Assembly: GCA_002067895.1 (NCBI GenBank)
Contig: MVRE01000021.1
Location: forward strand, 1-57,380
Direction of reading: 5' to 3'
Length of the DNA: 57,380 nucleotides
Origin: Methanoregula sp. PtaU1.Bin051
Lineage (GTDB): Archaea > Halobacteriota > Methanomicrobia > Methanomicrobiales > Methanospirillaceae
Made by a program: the position numbers and the translations under genes. Of the stretch, positions 34,047 to 43,666 are shown piece after piece (position 1 is the stretch's first letter; the number at the start of each line of letters is the position of its first letter). The notes beneath the pieces were generated by a model. The model saw nothing but the letters and a program-made list of their open reading frames with translations, had not been told where the DNA came from and made no database searches.

Positions 34047-34811
34047 ATGGCATATAAACCACAGTATGGCCCGGGTTCCACCATTGTTGCCGCAAACAGG
34101 CGCAAACAGATGGATCCCAGCCACAAGCTGGAGAAGCTTCGCGACATCAGCGACAAGGACATTGTGCTCATGATGGGACACCGTGCACCGGGGTCCGCAT
34201 ACAAGACGGCACACCCGCCCCTTGCCGAGCAGCAGGAACCCAACTGCCCGATCCGGAAGCTCGTAACCCCGACCGACGGGACCAAGGCCGGCGACCGCAT
34301 CAGGTACATCCAGTTCACCGACTCGATGTACAATGCACCCTGCCAGCCTTACCAGAGGTCCTATGTTGAGTCCTACCGCTTCCGCGGAATGGACCCGGGT
34401 ACTCTGTCCGGTCGTCAGATCATCGAGTGCCGCGAGCGCGACCTCGAGAAGTACGCGAAGGAACTGGTCAACACCGAGCTCTTCGACCCGGCACTCACCG
34501 GCATCCGCGGGTGTACCGTGCATGGCCACTCCCTCCGTCTCGATGAGAACGGGATGATGTTCGACATGCTTGCCCGTACGCAGTACGACAAGAAGTCCAA
34601 CACGGTCAAGATCGTAAAGGACCAAGTCGGCGTCCCGCTGGACACCGAGGTCAAGGTCGGCAAGCCGATGGACGACAAGTGGCTCAAGGCGCACACGACT
34701 ATGTTCCACTCTGTTGCCGGCACCGCCTTCCGCGATGATGCAGAATATATCGAATACGTCCAGCGCATCCACTCGCTGAGGACCAAATACGGCTTCATGC
34801 CCAAGGAGTGA
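34047..34811 (+). CDS. mcrG: Methyl-coenzyme M reductase gamma subunit
   Basis: 254 residues, full length. Typical stretches: [59 protein letters not shown] and [11 protein letters not shown] at the C-terminus. Forms part of the active-site channel with McrA and McrB. A GGAGTGA ribosome site for mcrA overlaps its stop. Confidence 0.98.
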   Translation: MAYKPQYGPGSTIVAANRRKQMDPSHKLEKLRDISDKDIVLMMGHRAPGSAYKTAHPPLAEQQEPNCPIRKLVTPTDGTKAGDRIRYIQFTDSMYNAPCQPYQRSYVESYRFRGMDPGTLSGRQIIECRERDLEKYAKELVNTELFDPALTGIRGCTVHGHSLRLDENGMMFDMLARTQYDKKSNTVKIVKDQVGVPLDTEVKVGKPMDDKWLKAHTTMFHSVAGTAFRDDAEYIEYVQRIHSLRTKYGFMPKE

Positions 34812-34816
34812 AAGAC

Positions 34817-36505
34817 ATGGCAGCAAAAGCAAAAATCGAGAGGACCCAGAAGCTCTTCCTGAAGGCAATGAAGGAGAAGTTCGCTGAGGACCCCCAGGCA
34901 CAGAACACTGTCTATGCCCGCGAAGGCCTGAAGCAGTCTGCCCGCAAGATGGAGTTCGTCAAGGCAGGCAACAAGGTTGCAATGGACCGCGGCATCTCCG
35001 CATACGACCCGGTCCGCTGCCACTGCGGCGGTATCCCGCTCGGGCAGCGCCAGCTGATGACCTACGAGATCAGCACCACCGGCGTCTTCGTTGAGGGTGA
35101 CGACTGCCACTTCGTCAACAACGCTGCAATGCAGCAGATGTGGGACGATATCCGCCGGACTATCATCGTCGGGCTCGACCTCGCCCACCAGACCCTGCAA
35201 AAGAGACTGGGCAAGGAAGTTACTCCTGAGACCATCAACGAGTACCTCCACGTCCTGAACCACGCAATGCCCGGCGCAGCCGTCGTCCAGGAACACATGG
35301 TCGAGACCCACCCGTCGCTCACCGATGACTGTTACGTCAAGGTATTCACCGGGGACGATGAGACAGCCGACGACCTTGAGCCCCAGTTCGTCCTGAACCT
35401 CGACAAGCTCTTCCCGAAGAAGAGCGCAGAGCAGCTCAAGGCGGCACTCGGCAAGTCGATGTTCCAGGCAATCCACATCCCGACGATCGTCTCCCGCACC
35501 TGCGATGGCGGTACCACCTCACGCTGGTCAGCCATGCAGATCGGTATGTCCTTCATCGGGGCCTACAAGATGTGCGCCGGTGAGGCAGCTGTCGCTGACC
35601 TCGCATTCACCGCAAAACATGCCGGCATGGTCGAGATGGCAACCATCCTGCCCGCCCGCCGTGCCCGCGGCCCGAACGAACCCGGTGGTATCAAGTTCGG
35701 CCACTTCGCCGATATGATCCAGTCCGACCGCAAGTACCCGAACGACCCCGTCCGGTCCTCCCTTGAGATCGTCGCCGGCGGCTGCATGCTGTTCGACCAG
35801 ATCTGGCTGGGCAGCTACATGTCCGGCGGTGTCGGGTTCACCCAGTACGCAACCGCTGCATACACCGACAACATCCTTGACGACTACACCGCCTACGGTG
35901 TGGACTATGTCAAGAAGAAACTCGGCGGCCTTGGCAAGACAAAGCCGACCCAGGACGTTGTCAACGACATCGCAACCGAGGTCACCCTCTACGGCATGGA
36001 GCAGTACGAGGAGTTCCCGACCGCGCTCGAGTCCCACTTCGGCGGCTCCCAGCGTGCAACGGTCCTTGCAGCAGCGTCCGGTGTCACCACCGCGCTCGCA
36101 ACGGCAAACTCCAACGCCGGCTTAAACGCCTGGTACCTGTCCATGCTCCTGCACAAGGACGGCTGGTCACGGCTCGGGTTCTACGGCTACGATCTGCAGG
36201 ACCAGTGCGGTACCACGAACTCGCTCTCCTACCGGTCCGACGAGGGCTGTATCGGAGAACTTCGTGGCCCGAACTACCCGAACTATGCGATGAACGTCGG
36301 TCACCAGGGCGGCTACGCCGGTATCGCCGGTGCAGCCCACATTGCACGCCAGGATGCCTGGGCACTGTCTCCGCTTATCAAGATCACATTCGCCGACCCC
36401 TCGCTCAAGTTCGACTTCTCCGAAGTCCGCCGCGAGTTTGCAAAGGGTGCCATCCGCGAGTTCATGCCCGCAGGCGAGCGCTCGCTGGTCATCCCCGCCC
36501 GTTAA
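34817..36505 (+). CDS. mcrA: Methyl-coenzyme M reductase alpha subunit
   Basis: 562 residues from ATG 34817. It makes methane and CoM-S-S-CoB from methyl-CoM and CoB at nickel F430. All residues known to be modified in the Methanothermobacter enzyme are present: His268 (N-methyl-His), Arg282 (5-methyl-Arg, in PARRARG), Gln412 (2-methyl-Gln, in FGGSQRA), Gly457 (thioglycine, in GFYGYDL) and Cys464 (S-methyl-Cys, in LQDQCG). Whether each is modified cannot be read from [22 protein letters not shown] is the F430-pocket stretch used as a marker. Last gene of the operon. Confidence 0.98.
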   Translation: MAAKAKIERTQKLFLKAMKEKFAEDPQAQNTVYAREGLKQSARKMEFVKAGNKVAMDRGISAYDPVRCHCGGIPLGQRQLMTYEISTTGVFVEGDDCHFVNNAAMQQMWDDIRRTIIVGLDLAHQTLQKRLGKEVTPETINEYLHVLNHAMPGAAVVQEHMVETHPSLTDDCYVKVFTGDDETADDLEPQFVLNLDKLFPKKSAEQLKAALGKSMFQAIHIPTIVSRTCDGGTTSRWSAMQIGMSFIGAYKMCAGEAAVADLAFTAKHAGMVEMATILPARRARGPNEPGGIKFGHFADMIQSDRKYPNDPVRSSLEIVAGGCMLFDQIWLGSYMSGGVGFTQYATAAYTDNILDDYTAYGVDYVKKKLGGLGKTKPTQDVVNDIATEVTLYGMEQYEEFPTALESHFGGSQRATVLAAASGVTTALATANSNAGLNAWYLSMLLHKDGWSRLGFYGYDLQDQCGTTNSLSYRSDEGCIGELRGPNYPNYAMNVGHQGGYAGIAGAAHIARQDAWALSPLIKITFADPSLKFDFSEVRREFAKGAIREFMPAGERSLVIPAR

Positions 36506-36518
36506 ACGGGAAGATACC

Positions 36519-36538
36519 AAATTTTTTTCTTTTTTTAT
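36519..36538 (+). terminator. T-tract terminator of the mcr operon
   Basis: ATTTTTTTCTTTTTTTATC begins 16 bases after the mcrA stop, a typical archaeal poly-T termination site, without a strong hairpin. Confidence 0.7.
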
Positions 36539-37243
36539 CTTCTGGAGAGAGATCATCGTTTTTCATAACGTTTATGGGGCTGAGGATCCCCCACTGTGGC
36601 ATCCCGAAGACCGCTGACGCGTTCTTCTCAACTTCCATGGCTTTGGCAATGGCTGTACCCCTCATGCGATATCCGGGGAATTCCGTACTGATCCGGATAC
36701 TACGTGCTCAGGGGACTTCGCATATTTCTCCGGATCTCTTTTTATGAAAAGTTACTCTCAGATGCCCGGTTCACCTGACATCATCGCTGCGGGCATTGAC
36801 AGCAGCTCAGAACAGGTGGTGGACACAAATTAACACGGCCGACCCCCAACCCAGATTTGAGAGCCGGAATCAGCGCATCCCCGGCTTATTTTCCTTCTTA
36901 AAAAAACATGAATCAGCTGGTAAAATGCGTGTTATGTATACCGGGTTAATAAGGGGGTCGGACCACTTTTTTCTTTCGTACCGGCCCAATCGCTCATGAT
37001 ACAATGTATCATCCCATTCAGTGAAACCAGAAAATACCGTCGGAAAATCCCGAGACAATGCGAGAAAGGAGGATCGTGGGACACCAGGTCACGATCACAA
37101 TAATCCATGCCCGACCCCCAAAAAGGATCCGGTAATTCAACCACCAAGGATTTATTGTTCCTTCTCATTCTCCCGGATCAGGATGCTCACGTACTTCCGG
37201 TCCCGATGGGATGGCGGTTGTGCTGACGGAGACGAGGCAATAT
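36539..37243. other. Spacer with possible gene remnants
   Basis: About 700 bases with no convincing complete gene. On the minus strand, 36570-36710 has a protein-like stretch (TEFPGYRMRGTAIAKAM, then ASAVFGMPQWGILSP) that runs into the mcr terminator without a stop. On the plus strand a 30-codon frame at about 36744-36836 contains PDIIAAGIDSSSEQ. Both could be remnants of lost genes. The rest holds T-tracts and AT-rich DNA, and a TATA-like element for the next gene is not clear. Confidence 0.35.
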
Positions 37244-37747
37244 ATGTCACAGTTTAAACAGATGACAGGAAAACGGAGCGCGTACCGCAAGCTGAAGAAT
37301 CCGTTCCCGGACATAATGGAGTTCGATGCCGTCACCCGGTCGCTCATCACGAAGAACCCGCTCGGGTGCACATCCTATATGAAGGCAGGAAAGAACCACC
37401 CGCCCGTTGAGAAGGTGCGGGAGATGTATACCGCGAAGTTTGTATATCAGAATGCAAACGGGAAACGGATCGGGTACGGGCTGGACATGTACCATACCAT
37501 AGAAGGTTACCAGTACGGCATCGCTGCCGTCATCTCCAACGTGGCAAATACCTCGGCACATGGAGGGAAGGCCCGGCACCTCCCCGATGCCGACCTCTTC
37601 TCGGTGACCCTGAAATGCCATGATCCTGAAGACGGATTTTTCTTCATCAGCATCGCCCGTGACCGGGTGACCCTCTCCTCGTATGGAGATGATGTGATAC
37701 GTGACAGAGTCGTAAGATGGGCCGACTCTATCGCGGCTCTCGCATAA
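37244..37747 (+). CDS. Unknown 167-residue protein
   Basis: Start ATG 37244 is chosen because GAGG lies six bases upstream; an in-frame ATG at 37211 has none. No family recognised. Soluble, mixed charge. Notable stretches: MTGKRSAYRKLKNPFPDI, YGIAAVISNVANTSAHGG and DGFFFISIARDRVTLSSYGD at the C-terminus, suggesting an alpha/beta fold. It is convergent with the radical SAM gene, with 60 bases between their stops, and lies between the mcr and mtr operons. Confidence 0.6.
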   Translation: MSQFKQMTGKRSAYRKLKNPFPDIMEFDAVTRSLITKNPLGCTSYMKAGKNHPPVEKVREMYTAKFVYQNANGKRIGYGLDMYHTIEGYQYGIAAVISNVANTSAHGGKARHLPDADLFSVTLKCHDPEDGFFFISIARDRVTLSSYGDDVIRDRVVRWADSIAALA

Positions 37748-37807
37748 AGTGCATCCTGAAGCAGAATTTTTTTTACATTCCTGTTCTGGTTTGTAGATAA
37801 ACGGGGA

Positions 37808-38971
37808 TTAACGGGATGCGATGGTTTGCATGAGGGCCATGATCCCCGGCTTCATTGGCTTCCTTCCGGCTTTCTCGAACGGTGCCATCTCCATTGCCGG
37901 TCCCTCGAACATCTCCCGGTTGAGCCGGTCCGTCATCTCATCGAAGATCCTCTTGTAAGCAGTGCAGTTGCAGTCAACGCCCCGGTCGGGCCCGCCATTG
38001 GCGACAATGGCATTGTACGGGCAGCCGCCCCGGCAGTAACGGATATGGGCACAGGTTTTGCATGCAGTATCCACGTTCTTGGTGAACCGGTACATCCGCT
38101 CCCAGGCAGCTGTCTTCCGGATCTCGTCAAAGGACGGCCGGTCAGAAACATTCCCGTAACAATACTCCGGCATGCCGATGAAACGGTAGCAGGGGAAGAT
38201 ATCCCCGTCAGGGCCGATCGCAAACGTGCTGCCAACGCAGTCAACAAAAGTACAGACCGAGCCGTGCCGGGTGAACACGCACCTGAAGAGGTCGTTGATG
38301 TTCATGATCTCGATCTCTCCGAGGTGGATGAGGTACTGGTCGAGTAGGTAGACCAGAAGCTCTCCGTATTCCGCAGGATCGAGCGCCCACTGCCCCGGCT
38401 CATTGCTCTTCAGCGAGGGGAGCGCCGGGTGCAGTTTCATGGTGAATCCGTTCCGCAGGAAAAAGTCAAATATCTCCTCCTTTCGTTTCACGGACCGGGC
38501 GGTAAACGTGCAGATGAACCGGACATCCACACCATGTGCCCGTGCGATCCCGAATCCCTCCATCGTCTTCCTGAAGTACCCCGTTCCCCGCTGCGAATCG
38601 CAGATCTCCTCAGGCCCGTCGATAGATGACCCGACAGGGATGTGGTACTCTGTAAGGATGTTTGCTAGTTCCGGTGTCATGAGCCAGAGGTTGGACTGGA
38701 GGGCAAACTGCGGTTGCAGGTGCGACAAGCCCCCCGCAAGCAGCGGGAGCGCCTGCCGGTAATAGTCAGCACCGGCAAGGAGGGGTTCCCCCCCGTGGAA
38801 GGTAAAGGTAACCCGCTCATCCTCCCGGAACTCCCGCAGCCATTCCACCACGTCATTCACCGTGTCGATTGTCATGACCGGCGACCCCGGTTCCGAGCTC
38901 CAGCAGTAACTGCACCGGGCAGGGCAGCCCAGCGTGGGAATAAGCATGACATGGAACGGGGTCTTCATCAT
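37808..38971 (-). CDS. Radical SAM/SPASM protein, peptide-modifying type
   Basis: 387 residues. The core begins IPTLGCPARCSYCWSSEPG with C16, C20 and C23 for the AdoMet cluster, then FTFHGGEPLLAG. The C-terminus is a SPASM-type cysteine region: CVGSTFAIGPDGDIFPCYRF, then CKTCAHIRYCRGGCPYN and VDCNCTAYKR. This layout is that of enzymes that modify ribosomal peptides or mature sulfatases; I associate it with the methanogen peptide-modifying group (Mhun_1560-like). No short Cys-rich precursor was found within a few hundred bases. It is divergent from the mtr operon. Confidence 0.75.
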   Translation of the reverse strand: MMKTPFHVMLIPTLGCPARCSYCWSSEPGSPVMTIDTVNDVVEWLREFREDERVTFTFHGGEPLLAGADYYRQALPLLAGGLSHLQPQFALQSNLWLMTPELANILTEYHIPVGSSIDGPEEICDSQRGTGYFRKTMEGFGIARAHGVDVRFICTFTARSVKRKEEIFDFFLRNGFTMKLHPALPSLKSNEPGQWALDPAEYGELLVYLLDQYLIHLGEIEIMNINDLFRCVFTRHGSVCTFVDCVGSTFAIGPDGDIFPCYRFIGMPEYCYGNVSDRPSFDEIRKTAAWERMYRFTKNVDTACKTCAHIRYCRGGCPYNAIVANGGPDRGVDCNCTAYKRIFDEMTDRLNREMFEGPAMEMAPFEKAGRKPMKPGIMALMQTIASR

Positions 38972-39142
38972 ATCCGATTCCCCCCTTTTAGGTATTAAGC
39001 GTATTCAAATTCCCTTAGTATTCCGATATAGTTCCGTCGCAAATTTCCCGGATATGATGGAAATGTACGCTTCTGAAATCAACTCAACTTTTCTTTCATT
39101 AAAGTAAATTTACATGTTTAGAAATCCACGGAAAGGGGCGCT

Positions 39143-39208
39143 TTTATAAAAACGGCCGTTTTTACAGGCATTTAAGCCGAATTCGTTTCGAAACCTTTTT
39201 TTAAATAC
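39143..39208 (+). promoter_or_regulatory. mtr promoter region with perfect palindrome
   Basis: TTTATAAAA at 39143-39151 is overlapped by the perfect 18-base palindrome TAAAAACGGCCGTTTTTA (39147-39164). A second TATA-like TTTAAATAC lies at 39200-39208, which would give a start near 39232 and a leader of about 75 bases before mtrE. The palindrome may be an operator acting on one of the two divergent promoters (mtr or the radical SAM gene at 38971). Confidence 0.55.
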
Positions 39209-39309
39209 AGACTAATTTTAGAATGACCACAAAGAGTTTTAACTCGATGTGCGTGGCATTGCATTTTGAATACTCTCGTGCACTCTTCAGCACGCAGGGA
39301 GGAGGCTAA

Positions 39310-40224
39310 ATGGAGAATATTGTATTTGGCATTGGAATTACTGCATTGACAGGAGCTCTTGCCACCGTAGCCGGAGCTGCGGAAGATACTGAGTCCAATA
39401 TCGGATCGCAGGGAGATCCGAACTCACAGGTCCAGCTCGCTCCGCAGATGGGTTTCCTGCACCGCATCTTCAATAAGGCGGTCGCCGGCGAACCACCGGC
39501 ATACGGGTTGTGGTGCTGTCTTGGCGCCGGACTTGCATGGGCTTTCATGGCGATGCAAATCAACGCGGTCCTCGCGATCGTTCTGGGCTGTGTTCTCGCA
39601 GTCTTTGTCCAGGGTGTTTACGCAACTACCGCGTATCTGGGTAGGCAGGCCAGCCTGAAAAAGTTCGGGCAGCCGATCTACGTAGACATCTTAAAGTCCA
39701 TGACCACGGTGACCATGGCACATGCCTTTGTCGCTATTTTCTGTACTGTAACCCTCTGTTTCCTGATCAACGCCGCGCTGGGACACCCGTTCCCGCTGCC
39801 GCTGCTTGGTCTCGTATGGGGTATTGCACTCGGTGCAGCAGGATCGGCTACAGGCAACCCGTACTATGGCAAGGAACGCCAGTACCAGAACCAGAAATTC
39901 GGTGCGGGCGTCCCGATCTCGGCGTCGGGCAACATTGTCCGCTATGCCGAAGCCGGCGAACGCAATTCGCTGGACAACGGGTTCTTCACCGCCAAGCTCG
40001 GTGGCCCGGCATCCGGTGTCTGTTTCGGCCTGATCGTCTTCCTCGAACTCTGGCGAACCGTTATCTTCGAGAAGATTGATTTCCCGGGTCTTGGTCCCGG
40101 CTGGTATGCAATTTTCGTCGGCATTCTTATGATCCTCGTATTTACGATAGCCGACCGGTATATCGAGACGTGGGCACGGAAGACCTACGGACCTTATGCC
40201 GAACCGAAGGAGGCATCCTCATGA
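39310..40224 (+). CDS. mtrE: Methyl-H4MPT:CoM methyltransferase subunit E
   Basis: 304 residues, integral membrane protein with about six helices (LWCCLGAGLAWAFMAMQI, AVLAIVLGCVLAVFVQG, MTTVTMAHAFVAIFCTV, GLVWGIALGAAGSATGN). With MtrC and MtrD it forms the sodium-pumping part of the Mtr complex. AGGGAGGAGG ribosome site before the ATG. The stop overlaps mtrD (ATGA). Confidence 0.97.
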   Translation: MENIVFGIGITALTGALATVAGAAEDTESNIGSQGDPNSQVQLAPQMGFLHRIFNKAVAGEPPAYGLWCCLGAGLAWAFMAMQINAVLAIVLGCVLAVFVQGVYATTAYLGRQASLKKFGQPIYVDILKSMTTVTMAHAFVAIFCTVTLCFLINAALGHPFPLPLLGLVWGIALGAAGSATGNPYYGKERQYQNQKFGAGVPISASGNIVRYAEAGERNSLDNGFFTAKLGGPASGVCFGLIVFLELWRTVIFEKIDFPGLGPGWYAIFVGILMILVFTIADRYIETWARKTYGPYAEPKEASS

Positions 40225-41054
40225 GCGCGGTCGCAGCAAAGCCGGCAGCCGGCGGGGCAATGAATCCAACGGCAATGGGCGTCGGTATCGTCATGCTGCT
40301 TATCCTGCTTGGGATATGCTGGTATGTCGCACCGGGGCTCGGTCTCATGGCACTGATAGGGATAATCATTGGCGGTGTCCTGATCGGGTTCGGTACCCAC
40401 TTCGTTCCGGTCGGCGGAGCGCCGGCCGCAATGGGGCAGGCTCCCGGTATCGCAACAGGCGTTGCGATGCTCGCGGCTGGTGCCGGTCTCGCTGGTCTCT
40501 TTGGTGGAGCATGGGCCGCTGAACAGGGAACTGTGATCGCAGTCGTTACCGGTGGAGTCGGTGGCGGCCTGATGATGGCGATCACCTGCATGATGGTCAA
40601 CTTCGTCTATGTCTTCGGCATGGGCATTCCTGCAGCATCGGGCAAAGTCAAGGCTGATCCCATCACAGGCGATACCCAGGCAGAATACAAGTCCCAAGGT
40701 ACTGAAGGACACGGGCTCCCGTTCGTCTCGTTTGTCGGTGGTGTCGTCGGAGGTATCCTTGGCGGGGCTGGAGGTACACTTATCTACCTGATGCTTCTTG
40801 ACCTGTACAAGGTTACACTGCCCACGATGATGAGTGCTACAGAGGCACAGATTATGCCGATCGCAGTCTCTGCTGCAGGTATGTTCGCTGTTGGCATGTT
40901 CCTCGTAAACGCCGTCCTGACTGCATACAACATTACAGGAACGATCGAGGGTCCCCACGATCCCAAGTTCAAGCGGTGGCCCCGGTCGGTCGTTGCTTCT
41001 GCTGTCGCATCTGCGCTCTGCGGAATTGTAGCGATCCTGATCGTGGTGATTTGA
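40221..41054 (+). CDS. mtrD: Methyl-H4MPT:CoM methyltransferase subunit D
   Basis: 277 residues from ATG 40221, which overlaps the mtrE stop by four bases; the longer frame upstream is rejected. About six helices (VGIVMLLILLGICWYVAPG, LMALIGIIIGGVLIGFG, ALCGIVAILIVVI at the end) plus a soluble loop with GDTQAEYKSQGTEGHGLPF. Membrane subunit of the sodium translocator. Confidence 0.97.
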   Translation: MSAVAAKPAAGGAMNPTAMGVGIVMLLILLGICWYVAPGLGLMALIGIIIGGVLIGFGTHFVPVGGAPAAMGQAPGIATGVAMLAAGAGLAGLFGGAWAAEQGTVIAVVTGGVGGGLMMAITCMMVNFVYVFGMGIPAASGKVKADPITGDTQAEYKSQGTEGHGLPFVSFVGGVVGGILGGAGGTLIYLMLLDLYKVTLPTMMSATEAQIMPIAVSAAGMFAVGMFLVNAVLTAYNITGTIEGPHDPKFKRWPRSVVASAVASALCGIVAILIVVI

Positions 41055-41063
41055 GGTGGAGAA

Positions 41064-41912
41064 ATGACCGTTAAAGTTGAAGTTGTAGAAGGTGGCGTCC
41101 CGCACACCAAGATCATGGCGGCAGGAATTATCGTCAGCCTTGTCTGTCTCTACCTGTCATACCTGAATACTATGACCGGAACCGAGATGTTCTCGTTCTT
41201 CGGAGGGCTTGCCGTTGTTGCAGCTCTCATCTGGGGAAGCCACACAATCAAGGTCCTGTGCAGTTACGGTATTGGTACCGGTGTACCTTCCGCGGGTATG
41301 ATCGCCTTCGGTTCCGGTGTGATCGCAATGCTGCTGGCAACCAAGTTCGGGCTTGCAGCCCCAATCGTTGCATTTGTTCTTGCGATCGTGGTGGGCCTGA
41401 TTCTCGGGTACCTTTCAAATGAGGTGCTCAATATGAAGATCCCGGCAATGGTCCAGTCGCTGACTGAACTTGCCGTTGTCGGTGCATTCACGCTTATGGG
41501 ATTTGCCGTCTTAATCAGCGGCAGTTTCACATTTACAGGACTCACGACCGGATCGATCACAATTCTCGGGGCAAGCCTGCCCAGCTACCAGGTATCCTTT
41601 ATTGGAGGGAGCCTGATCGCCGTAGCATTTATGCTCGGAGGAATCGCAATCCAGCATCCGTTCAACGCGTGCCTCGGGCCCGGCTGGACCCAGGACAGGA
41701 TGCTCATGCTCACCGCCGAATGTGGATTCCTTTCAATGATCGTCGCTGCAGTGATGTCGTTTGCCCTCATTACAACAGGGTCGGCACTGATATCGCTGAT
41801 TGTTGCAATCATAGGATGGATCTACACGTACAAGCAGTATTTCGCCCTGTCCAAGCGCGATGCTGCAGACTGGCTCGATGCAAAACCGATTCCTGATTTG
41901 GAGGGACACTGA
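41064..41912 (+). CDS. mtrC: Methyl-H4MPT:CoM methyltransferase subunit C
   Basis: 282 residues, about eight membrane helices; GGHxxKIMAAGIIVSLVCLY-like N-terminus (PHTKIMAAGIIVSLVCL) and the family stretch GIAIQHPFNACLGPGWTQD. GGTGGAGAAATG gives a good ribosome site. Membrane subunit of the sodium translocator. Two bases separate its stop from mtrB's start. Confidence 0.97.
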   Translation: MTVKVEVVEGGVPHTKIMAAGIIVSLVCLYLSYLNTMTGTEMFSFFGGLAVVAALIWGSHTIKVLCSYGIGTGVPSAGMIAFGSGVIAMLLATKFGLAAPIVAFVLAIVVGLILGYLSNEVLNMKIPAMVQSLTELAVVGAFTLMGFAVLISGSFTFTGLTTGSITILGASLPSYQVSFIGGSLIAVAFMLGGIAIQHPFNACLGPGWTQDRMLMLTAECGFLSMIVAAVMSFALITTGSALISLIVAIIGWIYTYKQYFALSKRDAADWLDAKPIPDLEGH

Positions 41913-41913
41913 C

Positions 41914-42207
41914 ATGGCATACATTCAGGTACTTCCGGAATTCGGGCTCGTTGCCGACCCCATGGTCGGTGTTGTGACGAGCGCCGGTGAGTCGCTCTCA
42001 CCGATTGTCGAGAAAGTGACCGTTCTTGAAGCGGTAACCGATGACCTTATCAATATGCTGGCGGGAGATGGTAACTTCCTTGCCTCATTCCCGAACCGCG
42101 ACAAGTCGCTCAAGATCGCTGCTTCGATGAACTCGTTCTGGTACGGGCTTGCTGTCGGATTACTCATTGCAGGAGTCATTGCATTCCAGCTGATCAGGGT
42201 GAGTTAA
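41914..42207 (+). CDS. mtrB: Methyl-H4MPT:CoM methyltransferase subunit B
   Basis: 97 residues from ATG 41914 ([16 protein letters not shown]); a longer frame upstream overlaps mtrC and is rejected. One C-terminal helix ([20 protein letters not shown]) anchors a small soluble part in the membrane. Length and ends are typical of MtrB. mtrA begins 2 bases after its stop. Confidence 0.95.
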   Translation: MAYIQVLPEFGLVADPMVGVVTSAGESLSPIVEKVTVLEAVTDDLINMLAGDGNFLASFPNRDKSLKIAASMNSFWYGLAVGLLIAGVIAFQLIRVS

Positions 42208-42208
42208 T

Positions 42209-42726
42209 ATGGCAGACAAGAAATCACCCGCAAGCGGATGGCCGCTCATCAAGGGAGACTTCATCTCCGGTGACCCCAACAGCCCGGTCGCTGTCGTGAC
42301 CATGGGCTCCCACCTCGACGAGAAAGGGATCTGCGATGCAGGCGCCGCACTCTGCGGTTCCTGTAAGACGGAAAACCTCGGTCTCGAAAAGGTTATCGCC
42401 AACGTGATCGCAAACCCCAACATCAGGTTCATCCTGTTTTGCGGTACTGAAGTCAAGGGCCACCTCTCCGGCCAGACCTTCGGCGCCCTCCACAAGAACG
42501 GCGTCAAGGATGGCAGGGTCGTCGGCGCTGAAGGCGCTATCCCCTTCATCGAGAACTTAAAAGACGACGCTATCAAGCGCTTCCAGGAGCAGGTCGAAGT
42601 CGTCAATATCATGGAGTCTGAAGACTTGGGCACCATCAAGGCCAAGATCAACGAACTCAAGGCCAAGGACCCCGGTGCCTTTGGTGAACCAATGGTCGTC
42701 GAGGTCAAGGAAGCTGCAGGTGGCGC
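42209..42726 (+). repeat. 518-base direct repeat, copy 1 (mtrA module)
   Basis: Read base by base, 42209-42726 is identical to 43149-43666, a spacing of 940 bases. The identity starts exactly at the ATG and ends at GGTGGCGC, after which the two genes diverge (T versus A). Flanks on both sides differ. Confidence 0.97.
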
Positions 42727-42931
42727 TGGCGAGGAGGCTGGCGGCGCGGTGCGCCCGCTTTCAGGCGAGGTTGCACTTATTACGGCCAGAATGAAGATCA
42801 TTGAGAAGATGGTGACCGACATCGGGTACCGCGATAAGTTCGCAGCCGGTGTGTATGCAGGAAAGATCGAGGGGCTCATGATTGGCCTTATTGTCTCGTT
42901 TGCCCTGCTTGGATTCCTGTGGTTGAGGTGA
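42209..42931 (+). CDS. mtrA: Methyl-H4MPT:CoM methyltransferase subunit A (corrinoid)
   Basis: 240 residues. Residues 1-172 are the cytoplasmic corrinoid domain; His85 in [12 protein letters not shown] matches the cobalt-ligating His of the family. Then an Ala/Gly/Glu linker, [20 protein letters not shown] and a C-terminal helix ([18 protein letters not shown]). It carries the methyl group between MtrH and coenzyme M. The first 518 bases are repeated exactly in the gene at 43149. Confidence 0.97.
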   Translation: MADKKSPASGWPLIKGDFISGDPNSPVAVVTMGSHLDEKGICDAGAALCGSCKTENLGLEKVIANVIANPNIRFILFCGTEVKGHLSGQTFGALHKNGVKDGRVVGAEGAIPFIENLKDDAIKRFQEQVEVVNIMESEDLGTIKAKINELKAKDPGAFGEPMVVEVKEAAGGAGEEAGGAVRPLSGEVALITARMKIIEKMVTDIGYRDKFAAGVYAGKIEGLMIGLIVSFALLGFLWLR

Positions 42932-42936
42932 TCAAG

Positions 42937-43137
42937 ATGGCAGAAGAAGCAAAAGCTGCAGGACCAATAAGAATGGTCGCAATCGACAACATGGTTGAGA
43001 ACATCCGCTACAAGGCACAGATCCTGGCGCGGACCAACAAGCTGGACTCGAGCGTCTCCGCAAGAGGGGTCCTTGGGTTTACAATTGGCCTGTTAACCGC
43101 ATTCATCATGGTCTTGGTGCCGGTATTACTGGTGTGA
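42937..43137 (+). CDS. mtrF: Methyl-H4MPT:CoM methyltransferase subunit F
   Basis: 66 residues from ATG 42937 (MAEEAKAAGPIRMVAIDNM); the frame begins earlier but overlaps mtrA. One C-terminal helix (GFTIGLLTAFIMVLVPVLLV). Typical length and sequence (NMVENIRYKAQILARTNKL) of MtrF, a small structural membrane subunit. Confidence 0.95.
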   Translation: MAEEAKAAGPIRMVAIDNMVENIRYKAQILARTNKLDSSVSARGVLGFTIGLLTAFIMVLVPVLLV

Positions 43138-43148
43138 GGTGAAAAGAC

Positions 43149-43666
43149 ATGGCAGACAAGAAATCACCCGCAAGCGGATGGCCGCTCATCAAGGGAGACT
43201 TCATCTCCGGTGACCCCAACAGCCCGGTCGCTGTCGTGACCATGGGCTCCCACCTCGACGAGAAAGGGATCTGCGATGCAGGCGCCGCACTCTGCGGTTC
43301 CTGTAAGACGGAAAACCTCGGTCTCGAAAAGGTTATCGCCAACGTGATCGCAAACCCCAACATCAGGTTCATCCTGTTTTGCGGTACTGAAGTCAAGGGC
43401 CACCTCTCCGGCCAGACCTTCGGCGCCCTCCACAAGAACGGCGTCAAGGATGGCAGGGTCGTCGGCGCTGAAGGCGCTATCCCCTTCATCGAGAACTTAA
43501 AAGACGACGCTATCAAGCGCTTCCAGGAGCAGGTCGAAGTCGTCAATATCATGGAGTCTGAAGACTTGGGCACCATCAAGGCCAAGATCAACGAACTCAA
43601 GGCCAAGGACCCCGGTGCCTTTGGTGAACCAATGGTCGTCGAGGTCAAGGAAGCTGCAGGTGGCGC
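43149..43666 (+). repeat. 518-base direct repeat, copy 2 (mtrA module)
   Basis: Second copy of the mtrA module, identical to 42209-42726. Exact identity over more than 500 coding bases, third codon positions included, implies very recent duplication or continuing gene conversion. Confidence 0.97.

Noticed and set aside
42209-43666. Assembly duplication as full explanation of the mtrA repeat
   Set aside because: Not fully excluded, but the repeat begins precisely at the two ATGs, ends at a clean in-frame junction with MtrG, and has distinct flanks with their own ribosome sites, so a real gene fusion is favoured.
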